Assembly: GCA_036635475.1 (NCBI GenBank)
Contig: JAVWQH010000003.1
Span: 1-64,000 of the forward strand
Direction: 5' to 3'
DNA from: JAHHUA01 sp036635475
GTDB lineage: Bacteria; Bacillota; Clostridia; Oscillospirales; Ruminococcaceae
DNA length: 64,000 nucleotides
Below, one piece after another: positions 47,472-56,551 of the stretch. The notes under the pieces are model-generated. The model searched no databases. It worked only from the letters and a program-made list of their open reading frames with translations, and was not told the DNA's origin. The position numbers and the translations under genes were made by a program. The first letter of the stretch is position 1. Each line of letters opens with the position of its first letter.

Positions 47472-48569
47472 TTAGATAAGATTAAGTCCACTTGCAACTT
47501 TTGTAATAAAGTCTTGTACATTTGTTACCATTGTTGTTGCAGACAAGCTGCCTCTATCTATTAATTTATTTACAACAAACTCAGCAGCATCAATTGTATA
47601 AAGGTAAACAGGACGGATTTCGCCATCAGGCAAAACTCTGAAAGATGGTGTCATATTACCTGTTGCAATTGTGTGGAGCATTGTTGCAAGACATATAACT
47701 GTTGTTGATTTTTTAACTAAATTACGCATCTGACCTTGACCTTCGTATGAGTTAGCAATAACTTCAGGCAAAGGACCATCGTCACGAATTGAACTTGTTA
47801 AAACGAATGGTACATGGTTTTTAACAACACTATACATAATTCCATTGTCAATATTGTATTCATCAATAAAGTTTGGAATTGAACCACAACGACGAACCTT
47901 ATTGATAACGTCAAGGTGATTGTAGTGACCATTAGGTTGGGAAACTTGTGTGTAGATATCTTGTCCCAAAGCAGTGTGTAAAAGTGCGCCCTCAAGGTCA
48001 TGAGTTGCAAGTGCATTACCTGCCATCAAGCCATGTGCATAGCCATTTTCAACTAATTTTTGCATAGCATTTCTTGCACTTGAATCGAATGAAAAGGCTG
48101 GGCCCATAACCCAAATAATATTTCCATTATCTTTTTCGTGCTTCAAAAGCTCAATTAACTTATCATAATCTTTTGCATAAGATGTTTCGCGGCTTCTGCC
48201 TTGACGGAAAACAAATTGGTCATCAAGTGAAGATGATTCATCAGCAAATCCATTGCAGTACATATAAATGCCTTCTTCGCATTTTTCTGTACGGCCTTGC
48301 ATAACTTTATCGCCTTTTTTGATGTTTCTATTTTCAACAACTTCAAGATGTCCATCTTCGCAAAGAACAACACTAGAGTCCATACGGCTCTCTTCAGCCA
48401 ATGTCCATTTGCCATTAATCTTAAAGTACTCCGGATACATTGATGTACTATGGTAATAATCTGGAGCTACGCCGTCTTTTTCTGCAACTTCCCACTTTGC
48501 ATCAGGGGCATTTACAAATTCAGGCTTTGTAAAATCGGGGTGACGATATTTTGGCATTTCAAATGACAT
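47472..48569 (-). CDS. ArgZ/AgrE C-terminal-like (LOR/SDH family) ornithine cyclodeaminase candidate
   Basis: 365-residue protein that I recognise as the LOR/SDH conserved family, found as stand-alone archaeal proteins and as the C-terminal half of the cyanobacterial arginine-to-proline enzyme AgrE/ArgZ, where it produces proline from ornithine. Shared blocks include AGNALATHDLEGALL near 185, NGIMYSVVKNHVPFVL near 245, SSIRDDGPLPEVIA near 262, ATMLHTIATGNMTPS near 300 and VVNKLIDRGS near 337. It contains no separate arginine dihydrolase domain; arcA and the carbamoyltransferase gene on either side supply those steps. Proposed reaction: ornithine to proline plus ammonia. The family is secure; the activity is inferred. 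Confidence 0.8.
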   Translation of the reverse strand: MSFEMPKYRHPDFTKPEFVNAPDAKWEVAEKDGVAPDYYHSTSMYPEYFKINGKWTLAEESRMDSSVVLCEDGHLEVVENRNIKKGDKVMQGRTEKCEEGIYMYCNGFADESSSLDDQFVFRQGRSRETSYAKDYDKLIELLKHEKDNGNIIWVMGPAFSFDSSARNAMQKLVENGYAHGLMAGNALATHDLEGALLHTALGQDIYTQVSQPNGHYNHLDVINKVRRCGSIPNFIDEYNIDNGIMYSVVKNHVPFVLTSSIRDDGPLPEVIANSYEGQGQMRNLVKKSTTVICLATMLHTIATGNMTPSFRVLPDGEIRPVYLYTIDAAEFVVNKLIDRGSLSATTMVTNVQDFITKVASGLNLI

Positions 48570-48596
48570 AATATTTACCTCTCTATCTTATAAAAT

Positions 48597-49589
48597 CTAC
48601 TTCAATGTTGCGTACATAACTGCTTTAATTGTGTGCATACGGTTTTCAGCTTCATCAAATACAACAGATTGTTTGCTTTCAAATACTTCGTCAGTAACTT
48701 CCATTTCTGTTATACCGAATTTTTGAGCCATTTCTGCACCGATAGTTGTTTTTGTATCGTGGAATGAAGGCAAGCAGTGCATAAAAATTGCTGTTGGCTT
48801 TGCATTAGCCATAAGTGCAGCATTTACTTGATATTTGTTCAATAGTTTAATTCTTGTTTCCCAAACTTCTGCTGGCTCGCCCATTGATACCCAAATATCT
48901 GTGTAAATAACATCAGCATTAGTTGTGCCTTCTTTAACGTCCTCTGTTAGTCTGATTGTTGCACCAGTTTCCTTAGCAATTTCCTTGCATTTTGCAACAA
49001 GTTCTTCTGCTGGGAAAAGTTCCTTTGGAGCACAAGCTGTGAAGTTTAGTCCAAGTTTTGCACAAACAACCATCAAAGAGTTACCCATATTGTTTCTTGC
49101 ATCGCCCATATATGTAAAATTAACACCTTTTAGTGTGCCTAATTTTTCTTCGATTGTTAGCATATCAGCCAACATTTGAGTTGGGTGGAATTCGTCTGTC
49201 AAGCCATTCCAAACTGGAACACCTGCATATTCAGCCAAAGTTTCAACAAGCTTTTGGCTAAATCCTCTGTACTCAATTCCGTCATACATACGTCCCAAAA
49301 CTCTTGCTGTATCAGGAATACTCTCTTTTTTGCCCATTTGGCTGCTTCCTGGGTCAAGGTAAGTAACACCCATGCCTAGGTCCATACCGGCAACTTCAAA
49401 AGAACAACGTGTACGAGTTGAAGTTTTTTCAAACAACAAAACGATGTTTTTGCCTTGAAGATAATTATGAGGTGTGCCTGTACGTTTCAAATCTTTGAAA
49501 TTTTTTGATAAATCCAATAGGTAACGAATTTCCTGTGTTGAATAGTCTAATAGTTTCAAATAACTTCTTCCGCTCAAATTAATTCCCAT
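48597..49589 (-). CDS. argF: Ornithine carbamoyltransferase
   Basis: Interconverts ornithine plus carbamoyl phosphate with citrulline plus phosphate. Carbamoyl phosphate motif STRTRCSFE is near 56, [11 protein letters not shown] near 136, the ornithine-binding [13 protein letters not shown] near 228 and HCLPSFHD near 271. 330 residues. It is the first gene of the operon with the ornithine cyclodeaminase-like gene and arcA, so here it probably works in the catabolic direction (arcB role); sequence alone does not decide. The promoter is at 49657-49685. Confidence 0.93.
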   Translation of the reverse strand: MGINLSGRSYLKLLDYSTQEIRYLLDLSKNFKDLKRTGTPHNYLQGKNIVLLFEKTSTRTRCSFEVAGMDLGMGVTYLDPGSSQMGKKESIPDTARVLGRMYDGIEYRGFSQKLVETLAEYAGVPVWNGLTDEFHPTQMLADMLTIEEKLGTLKGVNFTYMGDARNNMGNSLMVVCAKLGLNFTACAPKELFPAEELVAKCKEIAKETGATIRLTEDVKEGTTNADVIYTDIWVSMGEPAEVWETRIKLLNKYQVNAALMANAKPTAIFMHCLPSFHDTKTTIGAEMAQKFGITEMEVTDEVFESKQSVVFDEAENRMHTIKAVMYATLK

Positions 49590-49635
49590 AATTGTAATAC
49601 TCCTTATTAATATATAAATTTTAATTTCTTTTATA

Positions 49636-49646
49636 ACGCAATGCGT
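49636..49646. promoter_or_regulatory. Palindrome in the arginine operon leader
   Basis: ACGCAATGCGT is symmetric around its central base and sits just downstream of the predicted transcription start. It is GC-rich for this region and could be an operator. Confidence 0.35.
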
Positions 49647-49656
49647 CTTTACTTAT

Positions 49657-49685
49657 ATAATATACAATTTATATGCCAATGTCAA
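49657..49685 (-). promoter_or_regulatory. Sigma-A promoter of the arginine operon
   Basis: A consensus TTGACA (49680-49685) and TATTAT (49657-49662), 17 bases apart, on the minus strand. The 362-base divergent spacer 49590-49952 holds this promoter, the phosphoglucomutase promoter and the 49636 palindrome; I see nothing else in it. Confidence 0.7.
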
Positions 49686-49879
49686 ATAATAATTTATAAT
49701 AAATTATGACTTATTTGGCTATTTTCAATAATTTACAGGTAGTTTTATACATTTATGCAGTATGATAATATACCTATGCAATAGCGGATTTCATAAATAT
49801 ATTCACAATAATTTATGTTTATTCATTAACAATCTTTTGCTACTTTCTCATCGTCTACTTGCTTTTCACATCATTGGTG

Positions 49880-49907
49880 TTGATTTTTTGTCAATAACCT
49901 ATATAAT
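49880..49907 (+). promoter_or_regulatory. Sigma-A promoter of the phosphoglucomutase gene
   Basis: TTGATT (49880-49885) and TATAAT (49902-49907), 16 bases apart, 45 bases before the start codon. Confidence 0.6.
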
Positions 49908-49952
49908 TAAATTATAGGCAAAATTATAAAATTATAATTCAAGGAGATTACT

Positions 49953-51650
49953 ATGAAGAAAGCTAATGACTCCACTGTTGTTGATGTGTATTATCAATGG
50001 CTAAACCATATTGATGACCCAAAACTATTGGAAGAACTTGATGGGATTAAAGATAATCAAAATGAAATATACGAAAGATTTTACAAGTGCTTAGAATTTG
50101 GAACCGCCGGACTGCGTGGAATCCTAGGTGCTGGAACAAATCGTATGAATATATATACAGTTGCAAAAGCCACTCAAGGTTATGCAAATTGTATAACAAA
50201 ACTATATAAAAATTCATCTGTTGCAATTGCTTATGACAGCAGAATTTTTTCTGATTTATTTGCAAAAACAACTGCAAGGGTATTTGCGGCAAATAATATC
50301 AAAGTTTATCTATTTAGCGAACTTATGCCTACCCCAATTCTTTCTTATGCAGTAAGAACTCTCAAATGTCAAGCAGGCATCGTCATAACTGCAAGTCATA
50401 ATCCATCACAATACAACGGCTACAAGGCTTATAATAGTGAGGGCTGTCAAATTGACGAGGCAACTGCCGAAAAAGTATTGGAGGAAATTTGCAAACTTGA
50501 CACTTTTTCTGACATAAAATATGCTGACTTTGATGAAGCAATTGCTACTGGCAAAATCGAATATATCAATTCATCACTTGCAGAAAAATTTGTTGAGGAA
50601 ACCTACAATTTCGTTCAAGACAAAAATATATGCAAAAAAACACCACTTAAAGTTGTTTATACTCCTTTAAATGGTGCTGGATATAAATGGGTAACCTCAA
50701 TCTTGAATAAAATAAATGTTTCAGACTTACATATTGTTGAAAGTCAAAAAAATCCTGACGGCAACTTCCCAACTTGCACTTACCCAAACCCTGAAATGAA
50801 AGAGGCACTTGCTGAGGGACTAAAACTTTCTCAAAATGTAGGTGCTGACATTCTTCTTGCCTCAGACCCTGACAGCGACAGATTAGGTGCTGCGGTTTTG
50901 CATAATGGCGCATATCAAATTTTGACAGGAAACCAAGTGGGAATTTTAATGGCTGATTACATTTGCCGAACAAAATCAGCTAATAATACAATGCCTAAAA
51001 ATCCTGTGATGATTAAGTCTGCTGTTTCGTCGAATATGCTTGAAAAAATCGCAGAAGATTACAATGTTGAAGTGAAAACTGTTTTAACAGGCTTTAAAAA
51101 TGTTGGAAATTATATGGAAAAGCTCTCTGCACAAAATAGACTTGACGATTTTATTTTTGCATACGAGGAAAGTTGCGGATATCTTTCAACAACTTTAGTA
51201 AGAGATAAAGACAGCATTTGTGCCTGTGCAATCTGTGCTGAAATGGCTGCTTTCCATAAAAGCCAAGGAAAAACACTTGTTGATGCACTGGAATTTTTGT
51301 ATCAGAAATATGGTTATTATATTTCAAAATCCCAAAGCTTTGAATTTGTTGGAGCTAGCGGCGAAAATATTATGAAAAACATAATGGAAAATCTTAGAAA
51401 TAATCCTCCAAAAAAATTCGACGATTTTGATGTTATTTCTACAAAGGATTTTCTATTGGAAAATGAACTGAAAACCAATATGATTAAAGTTTTTCTTTCT
51501 GATAACGTTCAATTTATCGTTCGTCCGTCAGGAACTGAACCCAAAATTAAATTTTATTATTATATAATAGGAAAAAACGAAACTGAACGTGATGAAATTC
51601 TATCTAAAATTGTTTCAGCAGTTGAAAATTTCGTGAAAACTTATAAATAA
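49953..51650 (+). CDS. Phosphoglucomutase/phosphomannomutase (PgcA-like)
   Basis: Alpha-D-phosphohexomutase interconverting sugar 1- and 6-phosphates, probably glucose phosphates for glycolipid, glycogen or wall precursor synthesis. Motifs in order: FGTAGLRG near 50, the phosphoserine loop TASHNPSQYNGYK near 147, metal loop DPDSDRLG near 310, sugar loop YEESCGY near 407 and phosphate-binding RPSGTEPK near 528. 565 residues is the long PgcA type. AAGGAG precedes the ATG. It is convergent with the flippase gene, with two bases between stops. Confidence 0.93.
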   Translation: MKKANDSTVVDVYYQWLNHIDDPKLLEELDGIKDNQNEIYERFYKCLEFGTAGLRGILGAGTNRMNIYTVAKATQGYANCITKLYKNSSVAIAYDSRIFSDLFAKTTARVFAANNIKVYLFSELMPTPILSYAVRTLKCQAGIVITASHNPSQYNGYKAYNSEGCQIDEATAEKVLEEICKLDTFSDIKYADFDEAIATGKIEYINSSLAEKFVEETYNFVQDKNICKKTPLKVVYTPLNGAGYKWVTSILNKINVSDLHIVESQKNPDGNFPTCTYPNPEMKEALAEGLKLSQNVGADILLASDPDSDRLGAAVLHNGAYQILTGNQVGILMADYICRTKSANNTMPKNPVMIKSAVSSNMLEKIAEDYNVEVKTVLTGFKNVGNYMEKLSAQNRLDDFIFAYEESCGYLSTTLVRDKDSICACAICAEMAAFHKSQGKTLVDALEFLYQKYGYYISKSQSFEFVGASGENIMKNIMENLRNNPPKKFDDFDVISTKDFLLENELKTNMIKVFLSDNVQFIVRPSGTEPKIKFYYYIIGKNETERDEILSKIVSAVENFVKTYK

Positions 51651-51652
51651 TA

Positions 51653-53152
51653 TTATATTTTATTGTATTTTGAGTAATCAACAAACTTTGCATACTTAAC
51701 TATTACAGCGAAAATAGCAGCTGTTAGTATTATTGCAATTATTATTGACACATTATAATTTGAAGATAATATACCACTTTTCAACATTGTTTTGGTTAAT
51801 AAACAGGACAAAACTATTGTAATAATAGGATATATTATCCAGTTTTGATAATCTATGAAAACATCTGAAATTTGCGTTAAGCGATTATAGCTCAATACAA
51901 AATTTAGAATATTGCCAAAAAATATAACGAAAACATAGCCTATTATTCCAAGTTGTGGCACTAGAAAAAACAGCAAAACAACTCTTATTCCCGACTCAAT
52001 TATATTGAATTTTAAGGAAAGCAACTGCTCATTAAGCCCCTTTAGTGCTGTGTCAACAACATCATCAAGAAACATAAAAGTGACTAGTGGAGCTAATATT
52101 TTTATATATTTTCCAACTTGTATATTTTCATAAACCACATGCCCCATATCCTCGCCATAACAGATTAAAATTCCGGTTAAAGCTATTGAAAAAACAATTG
52201 TCAAGCTTGATGCTTTCATTATTGCACGATTAATTCTGCTGCGATTTCCTGTTTCATAGGAACGTGAAAATTCGGGTATTAATAGTGCTAAAAATGATGA
52301 CATTATTGATGCGGGAAAAACCACAACAGGTATTGCCATTCCTTTTATCATTCCATATTCGCTCAATGCCTCTGAATGTGAATATCCGAATTTCATAAGT
52401 CCAATTGGTATTAGCATATTTTGCAGCATATTCAAAAAACTGCGTATGCAGGAACTCATACCAATGGGAAATGATATTGAAAGAATGTCACTGTATTTTG
52501 TTTTTCTTGAGTTTTTCCCTCTATATGACGGGAAAATATAAAGCAAAACTCTGATAAATATGCTCAAAATTGTGGCAAGCAAGCCAGATAATGTAATTGC
52601 AATACATTTGCCCAAAAAGCTATCGGGAAAACAATCAATTAATCCGAGAACACATATAACCGTTAAAAACTGGTCATTTACAATAATTAATGAAATTGTA
52701 TAAATTCTTCCCACCGATATAAAATATGAATCCAGACAAATTGAAATTGCAGTAAATGGCATTGAAAGTGCCAATATTATTAGTGGAATCATTGTTAATT
52801 CATTTTTTATCCAAAGGGTTGAAATTTCTTTTGAAAAAAATATCATAAGAAAACAAACTATACCTGAGGTTGTAAGTGAAATTAAGATTGCCTTATTTGT
52901 TGCACATTTTGCCGATTTAATCGAACCAAGCTCAGTTTCTTTTGCAACAATCCTTGTAACTGCTATGGAAAATCCACCTAATCCAATAGTTGTTGAAAGC
53001 CCGAAAACCGACATCATCAACTGAAATATTCCAATACCTTCTGTGCCAAGCAATTTTGAAAAATAAATTCCAACATATAACTCAACAACTTGCATACTCA
53101 TTGTAACAGTTGTTAAAACAATTGCATTTTTAATAAAACTTTGTTTTTTCAT
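51653..53152 (-). CDS. SpoVB/MurJ-like polysaccharide flippase
   Basis: Integral membrane protein of the MOP superfamily with about fourteen hydrophobic segments and a typical start (IKNAIVLTTVTMSMQVVELYVGIYFSKLLGTEGIG). The branch includes SpoVB, which is needed for spore cortex synthesis, and related lipid II or polysaccharide flippases. The block GMAIPVVVFPASIMSSFLALLIPEFSR is characteristic. 499 residues. Which of the branch members it equals cannot be told; a sporulating host makes SpoVB plausible. Confidence 0.8.
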   Translation of the reverse strand: MKKQSFIKNAIVLTTVTMSMQVVELYVGIYFSKLLGTEGIGIFQLMMSVFGLSTTIGLGGFSIAVTRIVAKETELGSIKSAKCATNKAILISLTTSGIVCFLMIFFSKEISTLWIKNELTMIPLIILALSMPFTAISICLDSYFISVGRIYTISLIIVNDQFLTVICVLGLIDCFPDSFLGKCIAITLSGLLATILSIFIRVLLYIFPSYRGKNSRKTKYSDILSISFPIGMSSCIRSFLNMLQNMLIPIGLMKFGYSHSEALSEYGMIKGMAIPVVVFPASIMSSFLALLIPEFSRSYETGNRSRINRAIMKASSLTIVFSIALTGILICYGEDMGHVVYENIQVGKYIKILAPLVTFMFLDDVVDTALKGLNEQLLSLKFNIIESGIRVVLLFFLVPQLGIIGYVFVIFFGNILNFVLSYNRLTQISDVFIDYQNWIIYPIITIVLSCLLTKTMLKSGILSSNYNVSIIIAIILTAAIFAVIVKYAKFVDYSKYNKI

Positions 53153-53234
53153 ATTTTTATCACCACTTTTCTTTTATATATAAATGTATGCCGTCGGTAA
53201 TATAAAATAGAAGTAAAAAATATTGCAAATACTG

Positions 53235-53262
53235 TTGAATACTCTTTTAAAAATGTTATAAT
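53235..53262 (+). promoter_or_regulatory. Sigma-A promoter of nrdR
   Basis: TTGAAT (53235-53240) and TATAAT (53257-53262), 16 bases apart, 62 bases before the nrdR start. Confidence 0.6.
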
Positions 53263-53324
53263 AAGCTTAAAACCAGTGCTGTGATAAAAAATGATATACA
53301 CTTTATGAATTTTGGAGGAAACAT

Positions 53325-53771
53325 ATGAAATGTCCTTTTTGTTCCCATATTGAAAGCAAAGTTGCAGATTCTCGCCCAACTGATGATGGACTTAAAATAA
53401 GACGTAGACGTGAATGTTTGAAATGTGGGAAACGTTTCACCACTTATGAAATCATCGAAACCACTCCTATTATTGTCATAAAACGTGATGGTTCTCGTGA
53501 TACTTTCAATTCCAATAAGCTTTTAAACGGACTAATGAGAGCTTGCGAAAAACGTCCGGTTTCAATTTCTGTACTGGAAAAAATTGTTGATGAAGTGGAA
53601 TTAACTCTTCAAAATTCCCTTGAAAAAGAAATTAAATCCACTGTCATTGGTGAACTTGCACTTAGCCACCTGAAAAAAGTTGACCAAGTCGCATATATCC
53701 GTTTCGCCTCAGTTTATCGAAATTTTGAAGATGTTCAATCATTTGTGGAAGAACTTAAAAATCTTGAATAA
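53325..53771 (+). CDS. nrdR: Ribonucleotide reductase repressor NrdR
   Basis: ATP-cone transcriptional repressor of ribonucleotide reductase genes. The N-terminal zinc ribbon has CPFC (residues 3-6) and [12 protein letters not shown] (about 31-42), with the basic IRRRREC stretch between. The ATP-cone (about 49-139) has [16 protein letters not shown]. 148 residues is standard. GGAGG precedes the ATG. No nrd gene is in the window. In many clostridia it lies near sigG. Confidence 0.96.
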   Translation: MKCPFCSHIESKVADSRPTDDGLKIRRRRECLKCGKRFTTYEIIETTPIIVIKRDGSRDTFNSNKLLNGLMRACEKRPVSISVLEKIVDEVELTLQNSLEKEIKSTVIGELALSHLKKVDQVAYIRFASVYRNFEDVQSFVEELKNLE

Positions 53772-53777
53772 AATCTT

Positions 53778-53830
53778 GCATCATATTTTATATCAAATTT
53801 CTGATTTGCATTAAAATATGATGCTTTTTT
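53778..53830 (+). terminator. Terminator after nrdR
   Basis: GCATCATATTTTA and TAAAATATGATGC form a 13-bp stem with a 21-base loop, followed by TTTTTT. Confidence 0.8.
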
Positions 53831-53891
53831 ATCTGTTTTTTCCTCATAATAAAATTTAATCATTTGTCAATAATAATATTGAGGTGAAAAT

Positions 53892-54008
53892 ATGGATAAG
53901 AAAAGTCAAAAAAATAAAAATGTTCTAAAAGATAACAAGCAGGTTGAACAACAAAATATTCCCCATAACACAAAAAAAGAATCTCTCGGTCAAAATACAA
54001 AAAGATAG
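53892..54008 (+). CDS. 38-residue Lys/Asn/Gln-rich protein, SASP-like
   Basis: Short gene with GAGGTG five bases before its ATG. The product is very hydrophilic (Lys, Asn and Gln dominate, no aromatic residue) and ends QNTKR. Size, composition and tail resemble the minor small acid-soluble spore proteins of Bacillus such as SspL, but no family match can be proved by eye. It is followed 84 bases later by a second small gene with an even stronger ribosome-binding site. Confidence 0.55.
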   Translation: MDKKSQKNKNVLKDNKQVEQQNIPHNTKKESLGQNTKR

Positions 54009-54092
54009 TTCTGATTTATTTTTCACACATTGTCATATCTCCAAATTTTATTGTAACTTCCCTTAATAGCACAATGTAAAGGAGGATTTTCT

Positions 54093-54254
54093 ATGGCAAA
54101 AGCAGGAATGAGAAGACCTAGTCCAAACGAACCTCATGGCACTGAAAGCAACAAAAAATCCCATTTCCCTAAAAATGAAGTAGCACCTGTTCCTGAAATT
54201 CAGGGCAAAGCAAAATGTGGAAAAGTTAAAGCCAATCCCATTATTATTCCATAA
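54093..54254 (+). CDS. 53-residue conserved-looking small protein
   Basis: Preceded by AAAGGAGG at ideal spacing and followed by a clean terminator, so very likely translated. The sequence starts MAKAGMRRPSPNEPHGTESN and continues with Lys- and Pro-rich stretches, one Cys (residue 42) and a hydrophobic end (NPIIIP). It looks disordered; no signal or membrane segment. I believe similar short proteins occur in other clostridia, possibly in spores, but no function is known to me. Confidence 0.65.
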   Translation: MAKAGMRRPSPNEPHGTESNKKSHFPKNEVAPVPEIQGKAKCGKVKANPIIIP

Positions 54255-54268
54255 AATATTTTCTCATT

Positions 54269-54302
54269 AAGATTGTTCGTTTATTCGGACAATCTTTTTA
54301 TA
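54269..54302 (+). terminator. Terminator after the 53-residue gene
   Basis: AGATTGTTCG and CGGACAATCT form a ten-base stem (one G-T pair) around TTTATT, followed by TTTTTA. Confidence 0.85.
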
Positions 54303-54398
54303 ATATATAGTTTTGACTTAAATACAATATATTGCTATAATGACTGTTAGATATCAAATTAAAATATGAAATAATACGTTAGAATAGGTGAATTTATT

Positions 54399-55064
54399 AT
54401 GGCTATAAAAAAAAATAAACGTCCATCTTTTATCTTAGAAATGGACGAATGTAACGATTTGCTCCAATTAATCAAGGACAAATACGAAAATGAAGAAGAT
54501 ATCATTAATGTGCATATAAAAGATGTTTCACTGAGTGAAAAACAACTCAACTGCCTTACTTTTGAAAATGTAATTCTTGAAAATTGCTCATTGAAAAATT
54601 GTTCTATGAAGAAAACTTCATTTCAAAATGTTATCTTTAAATCCTGCGATTTTTCTAACTGCGATTTTAGCGATAATTGGTTCAATACTTGCGATTTTAT
54701 CAACACAAAAGCCGTTGGAACAAGCTTTGCCGACAGTAAATTAACGTTTATGCACTTTGAAAATTCTAACTTCAAATATGCCAATTTCACAAAGTCAAAT
54801 TTCGATAACTGCGAAATTATTGGCAGCGATATGACCGAAACTTTTTTTGCTCAGTCGAAATTTAAAATGCTATCTCTTGCAAATTCAAAATTCATTGGAA
54901 CAGAATTTTTCAAAACATCTCTCAATGATATTGATTTTTCAACTTGTGAATTGCAAGGAATACGAGTTTCAGAAACCGCTGAGGAACTTCGTGGAGCAAT
55001 TGTAAACACCTATCAAGCCGCCGATTTAGCAAAGCTTTTAGGAATTGTTATCAAAGAGGATTAA
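54399..55064 (+). CDS. Pentapeptide-repeat protein
   Basis: 221-residue protein whose residues about 50-190 form pentapeptide repeats (A/C-N/D-F-x-x pattern, for example SCDFSNCDFSDNWFNTCDF and SNFKYANFTKSNFDNCEIIGSDM), which fold as a right-handed quadrilateral helix. A 45-residue N-terminal segment and a C-terminal helix (about 195-221, AADLAKLLGIVIKED) cap it. Cysteine is unusually frequent at the inward position. Some relatives (Qnr, MfpA) protect gyrase, but most are uncharacterised and no specific Qnr feature is visible. Confidence 0.85.
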   Translation: MAIKKNKRPSFILEMDECNDLLQLIKDKYENEEDIINVHIKDVSLSEKQLNCLTFENVILENCSLKNCSMKKTSFQNVIFKSCDFSNCDFSDNWFNTCDFINTKAVGTSFADSKLTFMHFENSNFKYANFTKSNFDNCEIIGSDMTETFFAQSKFKMLSLANSKFIGTEFFKTSLNDIDFSTCELQGIRVSETAEELRGAIVNTYQAADLAKLLGIVIKED

Positions 55065-55095
55065 CCTTTTTAATTGCAATTCAAACTTTAAATCA

Positions 55096-55136
55096 AAAAG
55101 GACAACACTGATTTTATATCAGCATTGTCCTTTTTT
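55096..55136. terminator. Bidirectional terminator
   Basis: AAAAAGGACAA-ACTGAT pairs with ATCAG-ATTGTCCTTTTT around TTTAT between the convergent pentapeptide and nfnB genes; T or A runs lie on both sides. Confidence 0.88.
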
Positions 55137-55154
55137 TATTTCACTTTTTGAAAC

Positions 55155-56549
55155 TTATTTATTTTTTATGTATTCGTCAATAGCTGCGGCTGCTTTTTTG
55201 CCTGCACCCATTGCAAGAATAACTGTTGCAGCACCTGTAACAGCATCTCCGCCAGCATAAACGCCCTCACGACTAGTTAGTCCTGTTTCTTCTTCAACAA
55301 TTAATCCACCCTTTTTGTTGACATCAAGACCTGGAGTTGTTGAACGAATAAGTGGGTTTGGAGATGTACCGATACTCATAATTACAGTATCAATATCCAT
55401 TGTAAACTCGCTGCCCTTTTTCTCAAATGGCTTGCGACGTCCACTTTCATCAGGCTCACCCAATTCCATTTCAATGCACTTAATGCCTGAAACAAAACCG
55501 TTTTCGCCAAGAATTTCAACTGGATTTGAAAGAGTTTTAAATATAATTCCCTCTTCTTTTGCGTGATGAACTTCTTCAGCACGTGCAGGAAGTTCTTCCA
55601 TAGCTCTGCGGTAAACGATATAAACTTCTTCTGCACCAAGACGTTTTGCACATCTTGCTGCGTCCATAGCAACGTTACCACCGCCAACAACAGCAACTTT
55701 ATGACTCTTCATAATTGGAGTTTTGCTGTCTTCTTTATAAGCTTTCATTAGATTAACTCTTGTTAGATATTCATTTGCGGAATAAACGCCATTAAGTCCC
55801 TCGCCTGGAATATTCATAAAGCGAGGCAAACCTGCTCCACTTCCAACAAATGCAGCTTCAAAGCCACTCTCAAACAATTCATCAATTGTCAAAACTTTAC
55901 CTATAACCATATTTGTCACAACTTCAACACCTAGTGCTTTTAGGTTGTCAACTTCGTGTTGAACGATAGTTTTAGGTAGACGGAATTCAGGAATACCATA
56001 AACCAAAACTCCACCTGCAAGATGCAAAGCCTCAAAAACAGTTACAGAGTATCCAAGTTTAGCCAAATCTCCGGCAGCTGTCAATCCCGAAGGACCTGCA
56101 CCGATAACAGCAACTTTATGTCCGTTTTGAGTAGGCATTACAGGGATATCTTTGCAGTTGCTATTGTGGTAGTCTGCAACAAAACGTTCTAGTCTTCCGA
56201 TTGCAACAGCCTCGCCCTTAATACCTCTTATGCACTTGCCCTCACATTGGCTCTCTTGTGGACAAACACGTCCGCATACTGCTGGAAGTGAACTTGAAAG
56301 GTTAATTACTTGATATGCACCCTCAAAATCTTCCTCAGCAATTTTGGAAATAAATGCAGGAATATCAATTGCAACTGGGCAATTTCCTACGCAAGGCTTG
56401 TTTTTGCAGTTCAAACAACGTTTAGCTTCTTCAACTGCTTGTTCCTTTGAATAACCCAAAGTAACTTCTTTAAAGTTTTTATTTCTAACGTTTGGCTCTT
56501 GCTCAGGCATTGGGCATTTTGTCAAACTCATATTTTTTTCAATAGCCAT
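55155..56549 (-). CDS. nfnB: NfnB/GltA-type NADPH-linked oxidoreductase subunit
   Basis: Flavoprotein of the GltD family. The N-terminus has two [4Fe-4S]-type cysteine sets (CLNCKNKPCVGNCP near 45 and CGRVCPQESQCEGKC near 92). The FAD site is GAGPSGLTAAGDLA near 150 and the NADPH site GGGNVAMDAAR near 290; the C-terminal FAD block ends with GGDAVTGAATVILAMGAGKKAA. Paired with the preceding gene it forms NfnAB, which bifurcates electrons from NADPH to NAD+ and ferredoxin. Alone it would read as a glutamate synthase small subunit; no large subunit is present. Confidence 0.88.
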   Translation of the reverse strand: MAIEKNMSLTKCPMPEQEPNVRNKNFKEVTLGYSKEQAVEEAKRCLNCKNKPCVGNCPVAIDIPAFISKIAEEDFEGAYQVINLSSSLPAVCGRVCPQESQCEGKCIRGIKGEAVAIGRLERFVADYHNSNCKDIPVMPTQNGHKVAVIGAGPSGLTAAGDLAKLGYSVTVFEALHLAGGVLVYGIPEFRLPKTIVQHEVDNLKALGVEVVTNMVIGKVLTIDELFESGFEAAFVGSGAGLPRFMNIPGEGLNGVYSANEYLTRVNLMKAYKEDSKTPIMKSHKVAVVGGGNVAMDAARCAKRLGAEEVYIVYRRAMEELPARAEEVHHAKEEGIIFKTLSNPVEILGENGFVSGIKCIEMELGEPDESGRRKPFEKKGSEFTMDIDTVIMSIGTSPNPLIRSTTPGLDVNKKGGLIVEEETGLTSREGVYAGGDAVTGAATVILAMGAGKKAAAAIDEYIKNK

Positions 56550-56551
56550 TA

